From Pseudidiomarina insulisalsae (GTDB taxonomy: Bacteria; Pseudomonadota; Gammaproteobacteria; Enterobacterales; Alteromonadaceae), in the NCBI RefSeq assembly GCF_003987065.1, contig NZ_PIPY01000008.1:112375-176374 (forward strand): DNA of 64,000 nucleotides, given 5' to 3'. Positions within the stretch are counted from its first letter, which is position 1. Each line of letters opens with the position of its first letter. Shown here one piece after another: positions 16,156 through 24,996 of this stretch. The notes under the pieces were generated by a model, which did not search any database, had not been told where the DNA came from, and saw only the letters and a program-made list of their open reading frames with translations. Both the position numbers and the translations under genes were made by a program.

Positions 16156-16873
16156 GCTGGCACAGTGGTTGCGTGACGATAACGCCACTGCTGATTTTCC
16201 GCAGGTGGAGTCGCGCCGACTGGCCATTTACCGCCGGCTGATACGTAATAATATTTCGCAGTTTCTAAGTAACGGCTTCCCGGTGGTACAAGCGACCTTA
16301 GGTGCCGAACGCTGGCAGGCGTTGGTTGCCGGGTTTATAGCCACCCATGCTTCAAAATCGCCGTTGTTTTCTGATATCGGTAGTGAGTTTGTTGACTTTC
16401 TGGCTGGTGTCGACCTGGCGCAACGTGATTTGCCAGCATGGTTGTTTGAGCTTGCGCATTACGAGCGTATTGAAGTTGAGGTCAAATTTGCTCACTTTGA
16501 TGAAACGCTTGCCGCAGTCGAAACGCTTAACGACGACACGGTTCTTTATCTCAATTCCACGGCGATGATAGGCGTGTATCAGTACCCGGTTGCGAAAATT
16601 GACAAGGATCATCAACCCGACGCAGCTCTCGATGAACCTTACATTGTTCTGGTCTACCAACTACCGGACACCGGTACGGTTAAATTTTTGCAATTAAATC
16701 CACTGACAGCTCATACGCTTAGCTTGCTGCAAGCACAGCCACGAAACTTCACTGCGTTGTGTGAAGCGCTGCTAATGCAGTTCCCGGAGCAGGATCCGCA
16801 GCAACTTGCGGCAGGGCTGTTCAGGCTGGTTGACGACTTTTGCGAGCGCTTTGTGTTGTTCATGAAGCCTTAA
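16124..16873 (+). CDS. DUF2063 MNIO partner protein (HvfC/BufC)
   Basis: 249 residues from GTG at 16124, overlapping hvfB by 32 bases. The N-terminal DUF2063 domain (about 1-95) shows the family pattern ESRRLAIYRRLIRNNISQFLSNGFPVV. The C-terminal half is an alpha/beta domain with alternating strands ending about 245. DUF2063 proteins form a complex with DUF692 enzymes and are thought to bind and present the precursor, taking the role of MbnC. No catalytic motif is visible. It is the last gene of the compact hvfABC-like operon. Confidence 0.88.
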   Translation: MSDNFKQIQFKLAQWLRDDNATADFPQVESRRLAIYRRLIRNNISQFLSNGFPVVQATLGAERWQALVAGFIATHASKSPLFSDIGSEFVDFLAGVDLAQRDLPAWLFELAHYERIEVEVKFAHFDETLAAVETLNDDTVLYLNSTAMIGVYQYPVAKIDKDHQPDAALDEPYIVLVYQLPDTGTVKFLQLNPLTAHTLSLLQAQPRNFTALCEALLMQFPEQDPQQLAAGLFRLVDDFCERFVLFMKP

Positions 16874-16925
16874 TCAAGTATGATCCGCCCCGAAAAATTT
16901 AGCTGCTGTTGTGAGGAATCCCGAT

Positions 16926-17054
16926 ATGGCTACCAATGAAAACTTTCGTGACCCATCATGCAAACCATGGGTGGGTTGGCTCGCAGTACTGGTCGTGGTT
17001 GGCATTCCTTGCCTGCCAGCAATATTACAGTGGTATAAACACCTGTCTGCGTAA
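16926..17054 (+). CDS. 42-residue single-pass membrane protein
   Basis: A short frame with a GAGGAATCC ribosome site 8-14 bases before ATG. The protein has a hydrophilic N-terminus (MATNENFRDPSCKPWVGW), one hydrophobic helix (about 17-34) and a short tail WYKHLSA. It has two cysteines, at 12 and 29. It lies 52 bases after hvfC and 23 before the response regulator. I do not recognise the family. It could be the end of the hvf operon or the start of the next one. Confidence 0.55.
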   Translation: MATNENFRDPSCKPWVGWLAVLVVVGIPCLPAILQWYKHLSA

Positions 17055-17077
17055 ACCTTTTACCTAAAAGGCACCTT

Positions 17078-17488
17078 ATGTCTCGCAAACTTTTGCTGGT
17101 GGAAGATAAGCCGGCAACCCGTGACCAACTTCTTGCTATTCTTGCCGAGACCCCATTTGTGGTCAGCTATGCGCAGGATGGTCTGGAAGGACTTAATAAA
17201 GCAAAGGCAGAAGTCTTTGATGTGATCCTTGCGGATCACAAAATGCCTTTGCTCGACGGTATGAACCTGTTACGGAACCTGCGGAGTTTAGCAAGCTATA
17301 AGCAAACGCCTCTACTGCTGATGTCCACCCAGGACATCAAGCACATAGAAGACAGCGCACGACGCTCCGGCGCCGACTTATGCCTGGCCAAGCCAATTGA
17401 GAAGCAACGTTTGCTTGGGCTCCTTGCTGACCTCTGGCAAACCATGCACCCGCAGACGCAGCGCAACCAAAGCTCGGAAGCTTCATGA
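17078..17488 (+). CDS. CheY-like single-domain response regulator
   Basis: 136 residues, almost entirely a receiver domain. The acidic pocket (VEDKP), phospho-acceptor aspartate (ILADHKMPLLDG, about residue 53), the Ser/Thr switch (LLMSTQ) and the lysine (CLAKPI) are present. There is no output domain, so it must act through a partner protein. No kinase is adjacent. The last four bases overlap apt (ATGA). Confidence 0.88.
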   Translation: MSRKLLLVEDKPATRDQLLAILAETPFVVSYAQDGLEGLNKAKAEVFDVILADHKMPLLDGMNLLRNLRSLASYKQTPLLLMSTQDIKHIEDSARRSGADLCLAKPIEKQRLLGLLADLWQTMHPQTQRNQSSEAS

Positions 17489-18009
17489 GAGAACGTATCC
17501 GTAGCGTGATCCGCGCCGTTCCCGATTATCCCAAGCCGGGTATTGTATTTCGTGATATCACGCCGTTACTGGCCGATGGCGATGCCTTTGCCGAAGCTAT
17601 TAACAGCTTTGTCGAGCGCTATCGCAACGCCGGCCTGACTAAAATTGTCGGCATTGAGGCGCGTGGCTTCATTTTTGGTACTGCTTTAGCCTATGCACTG
17701 GGGATTGGGTTTGTGCCGCTGCGCAAGCCGGGCAAACTGCCAGCGAAGACTCTGCAACAGCGTTACTCACTGGAATACGGTGAAGATGCGCTGGAAATTC
17801 ACACCGACGCGCTTGGCGCGCACGACCACGTATTAATTATCGATGATCTGCTGGCCACCGGTGGTACCGTATTGGCCGCGGTTGATTTGGTTAAGCAAAC
17901 CGGCGCCAGTCTTCAGGAATGCGCCTTTGTCATCAGCCTGGACCAGTTGCCGGGCGTTGATCGCCTGCAACAAGCCGCTATTCCATACTATACCCTGTGC
18001 CGATTTTGA
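17485..18009 (+). CDS. apt: Adenine phosphoribosyltransferase
   Basis: 174 residues, near normal length. The enzyme salvages adenine to AMP with PRPP. The PRPP-binding motif VLIIDDLLATGGT is complete, as are the ARGFIFG and RKPGKLP loops. The gene lies immediately before dnaX, as in E. coli (apt-dnaX-ybaB-recR-htpG-adk), so the block order is conserved. Confidence 0.96.
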   Translation: MRERIRSVIRAVPDYPKPGIVFRDITPLLADGDAFAEAINSFVERYRNAGLTKIVGIEARGFIFGTALAYALGIGFVPLRKPGKLPAKTLQQRYSLEYGEDALEIHTDALGAHDHVLIIDDLLATGGTVLAAVDLVKQTGASLQECAFVISLDQLPGVDRLQQAAIPYYTLCRF

Positions 18010-18018
18010 GGTAACGTA

Positions 18019-18066
18019 ATGGCATCTGACATGTCATCGATTACCGAGTTCGACAAGGAAAGCTAG
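18019..18066 (+). CDS. Possible 15-residue leader ORF before dnaX
   Basis: ATG at 18019 opens 15 codons (MASDMSSITEFDKES) ending TAG at 18064-18066, one base before dnaX. A GAGGTAACGTA stretch precedes it. The sequence also contains a 10-base palindrome, TGACATGTCA, at 18027-18036. It might couple translation to dnaX or be accidental. Low confidence. Confidence 0.25.
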   Translation: MASDMSSITEFDKES

Positions 18067-18067
18067 T

Positions 18068-19963
18068 ATGAGTTATCAGGTGCTCGCCCGGAAATGGCGC
18101 CCGCATACCTTTACCGACGTTGTCGGACAGCAGCACGTACTCAAGCCACTAATGAACGCGCTGGCGTCCGGCCGGCTGCATCATGCCTGGTTGCTGACCG
18201 GAACCCGCGGCGTAGGTAAAACGACCATTGCGCGAATTCTGGCCAAAAGCCTCAACTGTGAACAAGGTATAACGCCACAGCCATGTGGCCAGTGCAGCGC
18301 CTGTCAGGCTATTGAGCAAGGGCGTTTTGTTGATTTGCTGGAAATTGATGCTGCCTCGCGCACCAAGGTCGAAGACACCCGCGAACTGCTTGATAACGTG
18401 CAGTACAAGCCAACTCAGGGACGCTATAAAGTCTATCTGATTGATGAAGTTCATATGTTGTCGCGCCACAGTTTCAACGCCTTGTTGAAAACGCTGGAAG
18501 AGCCACCGGAACATGTGAAATTTTTACTGGCAACGACCGATCCGCAGAAACTTCCGATCACGGTCTTATCGCGCTGCTTACAATTTAATTTAAAGGCGCT
18601 CGATCGGCAGGAAATCGCTGATCATCTTGCCTACGTGTTACAGCAAGAAGGCATCACCTTTGAAGAGCCCGCCTTAGTTGCGCTCGCCCGCGCGGCACGC
18701 GGCAGTATGCGTGATGCCTTAAGCCTGACTGACCAGGCCATCGCTCAGGGCGAGCAGCAGGTCACAATGGCCGGTGTACAGCAGATGTTGGGCGCAGTAC
18801 CCAGCTTTGAGCTCGCAATCTTGCTGGAGCAGGTGCTGAGCGGCCAGGGCGCAGAATTACTGAATACGCTGGGGCGGATTGCCGGTCAGGTGCCGGATTT
18901 AAGTAATCTGCTGAGCGAAATGCAAAATTACGTACACCAGCTGGCCCTTTACCAGGCCGTACCTGAAGTTGCCGAAACCTTAGGTCTGGCGGTGGAAGAT
19001 CAGCATCTGGCGCAACAATTACCGGCAGAACTCATTCAGGTGTATTACGACATTCTGGTGCAGGGGCGACGTGATTTAAACTATGCTGCCGATGTCCGCA
19101 GTGGCGTGGAAATGACTTTATTGCGCATGATGGCGTTCCGCCCGCAGAAGCTGGAATTAATGGAGCGCAGTCCTGCCGATACCACGCAGATCGCCAAAGT
19201 AGCAAAAACCGTCTCTGCTACGGAGTCAAAGCCGGCGCCAGAAGAAGTGCCTGAGCCGGCACCAACGCCGGAGTCAGCAATGATGACGGCGCCCGAGCCA
19301 GCGCCACAAGCTGCCCCGGAACCAGAGCCTGAACCAGAGCCGGACACCGGTGAAGACAGCTTGTCAGCGCTGTTAGAAACCCGGGCCATGCTGCAGCAAA
19401 AAAAAAATCCTGAAAAGTTAAGCAGTAGTGAAACTACTTCGGCAACGGCTGATGATGTTGCCGTGCAGGAGCGTCCGTTAGCGGCGCAGCCAGAATCGCA
19501 GCCAGAATCGCAACCAGAGTCGCTACCACAGGCGAAAATGGTGAGCGATAACGAAGCTCTGGAAATTTCTGAATCAACTCGCAGCGCCGCTGAAGTCGAT
19601 CGCTGGGCCGCCATTATCGATAACCTTGAGTTGGACGGACTGGCGCGGCAGTTAGCTCGTAACAGCGTGTTGCAAAAAGATGAGCAGGGCTACCAGTTGT
19701 ATGTGCGGGAAGACTGGCAACACCTGATGAGTGACGGTGCAACCGAGGCGATTCGTCAGGCTTTAACCGACAGTCTGGACATGAGCTTAGTGGCGATTAC
19801 CTTGGAAAATACGTCACAGCCCACACCTTTTGAGATACAGCAGACCATTGACGCAAAACGCCTGGCACAGGCAAAGCAAAATCTCGCTGACGATGCTTTG
19901 GCGCAGCAATTAACTGAACATTTTGGTGCCCGGTTAATAGAAGACTCGGTACAACCGCTTTAA
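18068..19963 (+). CDS. dnaX: DNA polymerase III tau/gamma subunit
   Basis: 631 residues for the full tau form, close to E. coli (643). It is the clamp-loader ATPase that holds the polymerase III cores together. Walker A GTRGVGKT is at 45-52, zinc cysteines at 64, 73, 76 and 79, and the AAA+ module spans about 1-240. Domain III follows, then a Pro/Glu/Ala-rich linker (about 380-480) and the C-terminal domains IV-V, which bind DnaB and the alpha subunit. A run of ten As sits in the linker at 19398-19407 and may produce a short gamma form; see that entry. Confidence 0.96.
   Translation: MSYQVLARKWRPHTFTDVVGQQHVLKPLMNALASGRLHHAWLLTGTRGVGKTTIARILAKSLNCEQGITPQPCGQCSACQAIEQGRFVDLLEIDAASRTKVEDTRELLDNVQYKPTQGRYKVYLIDEVHMLSRHSFNALLKTLEEPPEHVKFLLATTDPQKLPITVLSRCLQFNLKALDRQEIADHLAYVLQQEGITFEEPALVALARAARGSMRDALSLTDQAIAQGEQQVTMAGVQQMLGAVPSFELAILLEQVLSGQGAELLNTLGRIAGQVPDLSNLLSEMQNYVHQLALYQAVPEVAETLGLAVEDQHLAQQLPAELIQVYYDILVQGRRDLNYAADVRSGVEMTLLRMMAFRPQKLELMERSPADTTQIAKVAKTVSATESKPAPEEVPEPAPTPESAMMTAPEPAPQAAPEPEPEPEPDTGEDSLSALLETRAMLQQKKNPEKLSSSETTSATADDVAVQERPLAAQPESQPESQPESLPQAKMVSDNEALEISESTRSAAEVDRWAAIIDNLELDGLARQLARNSVLQKDEQGYQLYVREDWQHLMSDGATEAIRQALTDSLDMSLVAITLENTSQPTPFEIQQTIDAKRLAQAKQNLADDALAQQLTEHFGARLIEDSVQPL
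19398..19413 (+). promoter_or_regulatory. dnaX slippery A10 site giving a gamma-type product
   Basis: Codons Gln444-Lys445-Lys446-Asn447 contain ten consecutive As (19398-19407). A shift to the -1 frame reads AAA TCC TGA, stopping at 19411-19413 to give about 448 residues, near the E. coli gamma length (431). The +1 frame stops at 19419. Either ribosomal frameshifting, as in E. coli, or transcriptional slippage, as in Thermus, could act. The run of As is longer than the E. coli heptamer, which favours slippage. Confidence 0.6.
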
Positions 19964-19987
19964 GAAACGAAAGATAACGAGGTAATT

Positions 19988-20317
19988 ATGTTTAAAGGTG
20001 GATTGGGTAATATGATGAAGCAGGCGCAGCAAATGCAGGAGCGCATGCAACAGGCCCAGGACGAAATCGCGAAACTGGAAGTGACTGGTGAAGCGGGTGC
20101 AGGTATGGTCAAAGTGACCATGCTGGGTAATCACAATGTGCGTCGCGTGCATATCGATCCAAGCCTGATGGAAGACGACGATCAGGAAATGCTCGAAGAT
20201 CTGATTGCCGCCGCGATTAACGATGCCGTGCGCCGGGTTGAACAGACGACCAAAGAGCGTATGGCAGAAGTGACAGGTGGTATGAACTTACCACCAGGTA
20301 TGAAACTACCTTTCTAA
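19988..20317 (+). CDS. ebfC: YbaB/EbfC family nucleoid-associated protein
   Basis: 109 residues, a small dimeric DNA-binding protein. The N-terminal [25 protein letters not shown] helix and the [23 protein letters not shown] strands are typical. It is thought to bind DNA as tweezers and may support RecR. It lies between dnaX and recR, 24 and 11 bases away, as in most gammaproteobacteria. Confidence 0.95.
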   Translation: MFKGGLGNMMKQAQQMQERMQQAQDEIAKLEVTGEAGAGMVKVTMLGNHNVRRVHIDPSLMEDDDQEMLEDLIAAAINDAVRRVEQTTKERMAEVTGGMNLPPGMKLPF

Positions 20318-20328
20318 GGCGCTGAGCA

Positions 20329-20937
20329 ATGCGTTTAAGTCCGGCGATCAGCGAGCTTATCCGAGCGTTACGTACCTTGCCTGGGGTGGGTCCGAAGTCT
20401 GCCCAACGTATGGCGTTTCAGATCCTGGAGCGTCAGCGTGAGGGTGGCTTGCAGCTCTCACAGGCACTGGCGGATGCGATTGCGCGCGTCGGGCATTGCG
20501 ATGTTTGTCGTACCCTGACCGAGCAGGCTGTCTGCGAGTTATGCCAGGACGAGGCTCGCCGTGGCAGCGGCTTGCTGTGCATTGTTGAGACTCCTGCCGA
20601 CGTATTAGCGATTGAGCAGACCGGACAGTATCAGGGCTGCTACTTTGTGCTGATGGGACATTTGTCACCACTCGATGGCATTGGTCCTGAGGATATCGGG
20701 CTGGATAAACTGGCTGAGCGCATTAGCACCGAGGCCATCAGCGAGATTATTCTGGCCACCAACCCGACGATTGAGGGTGAAGCCACGGCGCACTATATTG
20801 CCGAGCTGGCCCGACAGCATGACATTGCCACGTCGCGCATCGCGCACGGCGTGCCAGTTGGTGGCGAGCTGGAATATGTTGACCAGGCGACGCTGGGCCA
20901 TGCCTTTAGCGGTCGCAAACGGGTACAATTCGATTAA
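20329..20937 (+). CDS. recR: Recombination protein RecR
   Basis: 202 residues, normal for RecR, which with RecF and RecO loads RecA on gapped DNA. The N-terminal helix-hairpin-helix ([14 protein letters not shown], about 17-30), the four-cysteine zinc finger (CDVC and CELC, about 56-71), the Toprim domain ([13 protein letters not shown]) and the C-terminal Walker-B-like region are all visible. ATG at 20329 follows a GGCGCTGAG region. It is the last gene of the dnaX-ebfC-recR set. Confidence 0.96.
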   Translation: MRLSPAISELIRALRTLPGVGPKSAQRMAFQILERQREGGLQLSQALADAIARVGHCDVCRTLTEQAVCELCQDEARRGSGLLCIVETPADVLAIEQTGQYQGCYFVLMGHLSPLDGIGPEDIGLDKLAERISTEAISEIILATNPTIEGEATAHYIAELARQHDIATSRIAHGVPVGGELEYVDQATLGHAFSGRKRVQFD

Positions 20938-20945
20938 ATTCCTCC

Positions 20946-20973
20946 CTTGAAAAGCTACCAGACGTCCCCATCT
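20946..20973 (+). promoter_or_regulatory. Sigma-32 (RpoH) promoter of htpG
   Basis: CTTGAAA at 20946-20952, then 13 bases, then CCCCATCT at 20966-20973. Both elements match the heat-shock consensus (CTTGAAA, 11-15 bases, CCCCATnT) exactly. The start would be near 20980 and htpG begins at 21014. Confidence 0.88.
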
Positions 20974-20975
20974 CT

Positions 20976-21000
20976 GCACTAGTGTTCATAACATTAGTGC
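20976..21000 (+). promoter_or_regulatory. 5' leader hairpin of htpG
   Basis: GCACTAGTGTT and AACATTAGTGC pair over 11 positions with one G-T wobble around a CATA loop. The stem begins at about the predicted start site and ends just before the AGGAG ribosome site at 21001-21005. It could stabilise the transcript or tune ribosome access. It does not itself bury the ribosome site, so it is not a classic ROSE thermometer. Confidence 0.5.
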
Positions 21001-21013
21001 AGGAGAAACCACT

Positions 21014-22915
21014 ATGGCGGAGACCCGTCAAGCAGAAACGCATGGATTTCAGACCGAAGTGAAGCAACTGCTTCATCTGATGATCCATTCGCTTTACTCA
21101 AACAAGGAAATCTTCTTACGTGAGCTCGTCTCAAACGCCTCTGATGCGGCGGATAAGCTGCGTTTTAAGGCGTTGAGCAATAGTGACCTGCTCGCCGACG
21201 ATGCCGAGTTGCGGGTACGTGTCAGCGCGGACAAAGACGCGGGCACCATTACCATCAGCGATAACGGTATCGGTATGACCCGTGACGAAGTCATGAGCAA
21301 TCTCGGTACCATCGCCAAGTCGGGAACAGCAGAATTTTTCAGTCAGCTCTCCGGTGATCAAGCCAAAGACAGCCGCCTGATCGGCCAGTTCGGGGTGGGT
21401 TTCTATTCCGCCTTTATCGTTGCCGACAGCGTCACCGTACGTACTCGCGCCGCTGGTGCCGACAAGGCAGACGCTATCGAATGGCAGTCGAAAGGTGAAG
21501 GCGAGTTTGACATCCGCGCTATCGAAAAAGCGCAGCGGGGCACCGACATCATCTTGCATGTGCGTGAAGATGCCAGTGAATTCCTTGATGAGCACCGTCT
21601 GCGCGGCATTATTACCAAGTACTCTGATCATCTGAATATTCCGGTCGAAATGCCAGAGCGCGACGACGACGGTAAGCTCAAAGAATGGCAGGCAGTGAAT
21701 TCAGGTCAGGCGTTGTGGACGCGTGAGAAGAGCGAGATCAGCGACGACGAATACAAAGAGTTCTATAAAACTATCGCGCACGATTTTGAAGATCCGCTGT
21801 TGTGGAGCCACAACAAGGTGGAAGGTACACAGGAATACACCAGCCTGTTGTACATTCCGAAGCGCGCGCCATGGGATTTATGGAACCGTGATCAACAGCA
21901 CGGTATTAAGTTATACGTAAAACGCGTCTTTATTATGGATGACGCGCAACAGCTGATGCCGACCTATCTGCGCTTTGTCCGTGGTTTGATGGATTCCAAC
22001 GATTTACCACTGAACGTGTCACGGGAAATTTTACAGGACAACAAAATTACCCGCGCCATGCGTAGTGGCAGCACCAAGAAAGTGCTCAGTATGTTGAGTA
22101 AATTGGCGAAAGATGATCCTGAGCAGTATCAGGAATTCTGGAATACTTTCGGTACCGTGCTCAAAGAAGGTCCGGCGGAAGATCAGGCGAATCAGGAGAA
22201 AATTGCCGGCCTGCTGCGCTTTGCGTCAACCCATGAAGATAAAGCTGAAGCGACGGTAAGCCTGGATGCCTACATTGAGCGTATGGCTGAGAAACAGGAG
22301 ACCATCTATTATATTGTCGCGGACAGCTATGAAGCAGCGCGGGATAACCCGGCATTGGAAATCTTCCGCAAGAAGGGCATCGAAGTACTGTTATTGTCTG
22401 AGCGCATTGATGAGTGGCTAATGAGCCATCTGAGCGAGTACAAGGACAAGTCGTTCAAAAGCGTGACCCGTGGTGATCTCGACCTGGGTGAGCTTGACGA
22501 CGCTGAAGACAAAAAACAGCACGAAGAGCTGGAAAAGGCCTTTGCCAGTGAAGTCGAGCGGTTTGAGAAAGCACTGGGTGAAAAAGTGAAGTCAGTACGT
22601 GTTACACACCGTCTGACGCATTCACCGGCTTGTATTGTGACCGATGAGCATGACATGAGCACGCAAATGGCGAAGCTGATGGAAGCTGCGGGACAAAAAG
22701 TGCCGGAAACCAAGTACATTTTCGAAATTAACCCTGAGCATGCGTTGGTGAAACAAGTGGTCGAGCTGGACAATGACGACAAGTTTGCCGAGTGGGCGCA
22801 GTTGCTACTGGATCAGGCCACCCTTGCGGAACGCGGCAACCTGAAAGATCCGGCACAATTCGTCACACGTCTGAACCGCCTGATGATGGAGCTTAGCGCG
22901 GGTAAGTTGAGTTAA
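21014..22915 (+). CDS. htpG: Molecular chaperone HtpG (Hsp90)
   Basis: 633 residues, about normal for bacterial Hsp90 (624 in E. coli). The GHKL ATPase domain (about 1-220) shows [26 protein letters not shown] and GQFGVGFYS. The middle domain includes the catalytic-loop arginine in [11 protein letters not shown]. The C-terminal dimerisation domain follows. It is a cytoplasmic heat-shock chaperone working with DnaK. The sigma-32 promoter upstream agrees with this role. It is separate from recR by 76 bases. Confidence 0.97.
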   Translation: MAETRQAETHGFQTEVKQLLHLMIHSLYSNKEIFLRELVSNASDAADKLRFKALSNSDLLADDAELRVRVSADKDAGTITISDNGIGMTRDEVMSNLGTIAKSGTAEFFSQLSGDQAKDSRLIGQFGVGFYSAFIVADSVTVRTRAAGADKADAIEWQSKGEGEFDIRAIEKAQRGTDIILHVREDASEFLDEHRLRGIITKYSDHLNIPVEMPERDDDGKLKEWQAVNSGQALWTREKSEISDDEYKEFYKTIAHDFEDPLLWSHNKVEGTQEYTSLLYIPKRAPWDLWNRDQQHGIKLYVKRVFIMDDAQQLMPTYLRFVRGLMDSNDLPLNVSREILQDNKITRAMRSGSTKKVLSMLSKLAKDDPEQYQEFWNTFGTVLKEGPAEDQANQEKIAGLLRFASTHEDKAEATVSLDAYIERMAEKQETIYYIVADSYEAARDNPALEIFRKKGIEVLLLSERIDEWLMSHLSEYKDKSFKSVTRGDLDLGELDDAEDKKQHEELEKAFASEVERFEKALGEKVKSVRVTHRLTHSPACIVTDEHDMSTQMAKLMEAAGQKVPETKYIFEINPEHALVKQVVELDNDDKFAEWAQLLLDQATLAERGNLKDPAQFVTRLNRLMMELSAGKLS

Positions 22916-22947
22916 GCGAGCCGTCAACGTGGTAATAAGCAAGTTGG

Positions 22948-22973
22948 GCATTGTCGACGAAAGTCGGCAATGC
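22948..22973 (+). terminator. GAAA-loop hairpin after htpG
   Basis: GCATTGTCGAC and GTCGGCAATGC pair across a GAAA tetraloop, with one wobble. No T-run follows, so it would be a weak terminator or an RNA-end stabiliser rather than a classic intrinsic terminator. A second smaller hairpin (CGCC...GGCG) follows about 20 bases later. Confidence 0.4.
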
Positions 22974-23057
22974 TCGGACTTGTAAAGCACGCCGCTAGGC
23001 GGTAAAGTTCGAGCTTAATTCAACGCAAACCAATACAATTAGGAAAGAGGGTTGTAA

Positions 23058-23702
<645 letters not shown>

Positions 23703-23730
23703 CCAGCGCTGTACATGAAACGTATTTTTG

Positions 23731-23756
23731 AAAAGCCCACCTTGAGTGGGCTTTTT
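23731..23756 (+). terminator. Terminator after adk
   Basis: AAAAGCCCAC and GTGGGCTTTTTT flank a CTTGA loop, giving a ten-base stem with a T-run. It ends the adk transcript before the MAPEG gene. Confidence 0.93.
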
Positions 23757-23782
23757 TGTAGTCGACCAAAAGGAGAATAACA

Positions 23783-24187
23783 ATGGCTGTCGAATTACAA
23801 ATCAGCATGATCTACGCCGGGCTGCTTGCCTTACTTTATTTTGCGTTATCTGTAGCTGTCATCCGCTTGCGCTGGCGCGATCGGGTCGGTATTGGCACCG
23901 GCCAGTCGAAAGATCTTGAGGTTGCGACCCGCATTCACGCCAATTTCGCCGAATATGTTCCGCTGTTATTGCTGTTACTTGTACTAATGGAATTAAGCGG
24001 GGCCAGTGCGACGCTGCTACATGGCCTCGGCGGGCTGCTATTTATTGCGCGGATCTGTCACGCGCTGGGGCTGCGCATGAGTATTGGTCCGTCGTGGGCG
24101 CGCACCGTTGGCGTGCTGGGCACCTTTATCGTGTTATTAGTTGAAGCAGGCTATATGCTCGGTTACGCCGTTGGGTTGGGACTATGA
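23783..24187 (+). CDS. MAPEG family membrane protein
   Basis: 134 residues with four hydrophobic helices. The second region carries the MAPEG signature, with Glu-Arg-like and NFAEYVPLLLL residues. Eukaryotic members are glutathione S-transferases or leukotriene synthases; bacterial members are mostly of unknown role. It is followed with a 4-base overlap by an alpha/beta hydrolase, a pair that may act together on a lipophilic compound. Confidence 0.82.
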   Translation: MAVELQISMIYAGLLALLYFALSVAVIRLRWRDRVGIGTGQSKDLEVATRIHANFAEYVPLLLLLLVLMELSGASATLLHGLGGLLFIARICHALGLRMSIGPSWARTVGVLGTFIVLLVEAGYMLGYAVGLGL

Positions 24188-24996
24188 CCACAGATTTACC
24201 TCAAGGCTTTCATCGCTTTGGTCAGGAGGGCGCACCCCCCGTGGTGTTACTGCATAGCTCGCAAAGTAATACCGGCCAGTGGCGCGAGCTGATTGGTCGC
24301 CTACAGGACGGTTACGATATTATTGGTGTCGACTTGCTGGGCTACGGCAAAGCTCCACCCGCGCCGGATGCGCCCGTTGAAGGCTTTCGCTTTAGCGATG
24401 AAGTACCGCGCGTGGTCGCAGGCGTGCAGCAACTCGTTGGTGAGCAGCCGATGATTCTGGTTGGCCACTCGTACGGCGGGGCACTGGCACTTAAGCTCAC
24501 GCTAGAGCGCTTGCTGCCGGTGCAGGCACTGGCAGTGTTTGAGCCGGTCGCCTTTCATGTACTGAATGACAACGAGCCGGCGCGGCAGGAAATCGAATCC
24601 ATCGCTATGCAGATGGATGAGAATGCGCCGCTGAAAAGCACCGCGACCTTTGTTGATTACTGGAACCATCCGGGCTTTTTTGCGGCGTTGCCGGACAAGC
24701 TGCAGCAACTGATGGCGAAGCAAGCGGGCAAGGTGGCGATGGATTTTGCCGCACTGATGGGCGAGCCGCACAAGCTGGTGGATTATCGCCGGATTGACGT
24801 GCCGGTGTTGTTACTCACCGGACGGCATACCCAGCAAAGCGCCAGACGAGTCGCTGAGCAGTTGCACCAGGTATTGCCCAAGGTGGGTGTGAAAGAACTT
24901 GATTGTGGCCATATGGGACCACTGACGCATCCTCAGCTGGTAAATCCCCATCTGGTTAGCTTTCTTGCGCGGCAAACGGAGCAGATGGATGCCTGA
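24184..24996 (+). CDS. Alpha/beta hydrolase
   Basis: 270 residues. The nucleophile elbow GHSYGGALAL (Ser near 98), an oxyanion stretch LLHSSQSN and a C-terminal His in LDCGHMGPLTHP form a likely catalytic set. Esterase or hydrolase of unknown substrate, cytoplasmic (no signal peptide). The stop overlaps the cysteine desulfurase start by 8 bases. Confidence 0.83.
   Translation: MTTDLPQGFHRFGQEGAPPVVLLHSSQSNTGQWRELIGRLQDGYDIIGVDLLGYGKAPPAPDAPVEGFRFSDEVPRVVAGVQQLVGEQPMILVGHSYGGALALKLTLERLLPVQALAVFEPVAFHVLNDNEPARQEIESIAMQMDENAPLKSTATFVDYWNHPGFFAALPDKLQQLMAKQAGKVAMDFAALMGEPHKLVDYRRIDVPVLLLTGRHTQQSARRVAEQLHQVLPKVGVKELDCGHMGPLTHPQLVNPHLVSFLARQTEQMDA

Noticed and set aside
19081..19614. Minus-strand frame with Ser/Gly/Cys repeats opposite dnaX
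   Set aside because: Caused by the Pro/Glu/Gln-rich linker of DnaX on the other strand, not a repeat protein.
21131..21631. 166-codon open frame on the minus strand inside htpG
   Set aside because: Fully antisense to a strongly conserved chaperone gene, with no ribosome site and no recognisable domain; a shadow of codon bias.
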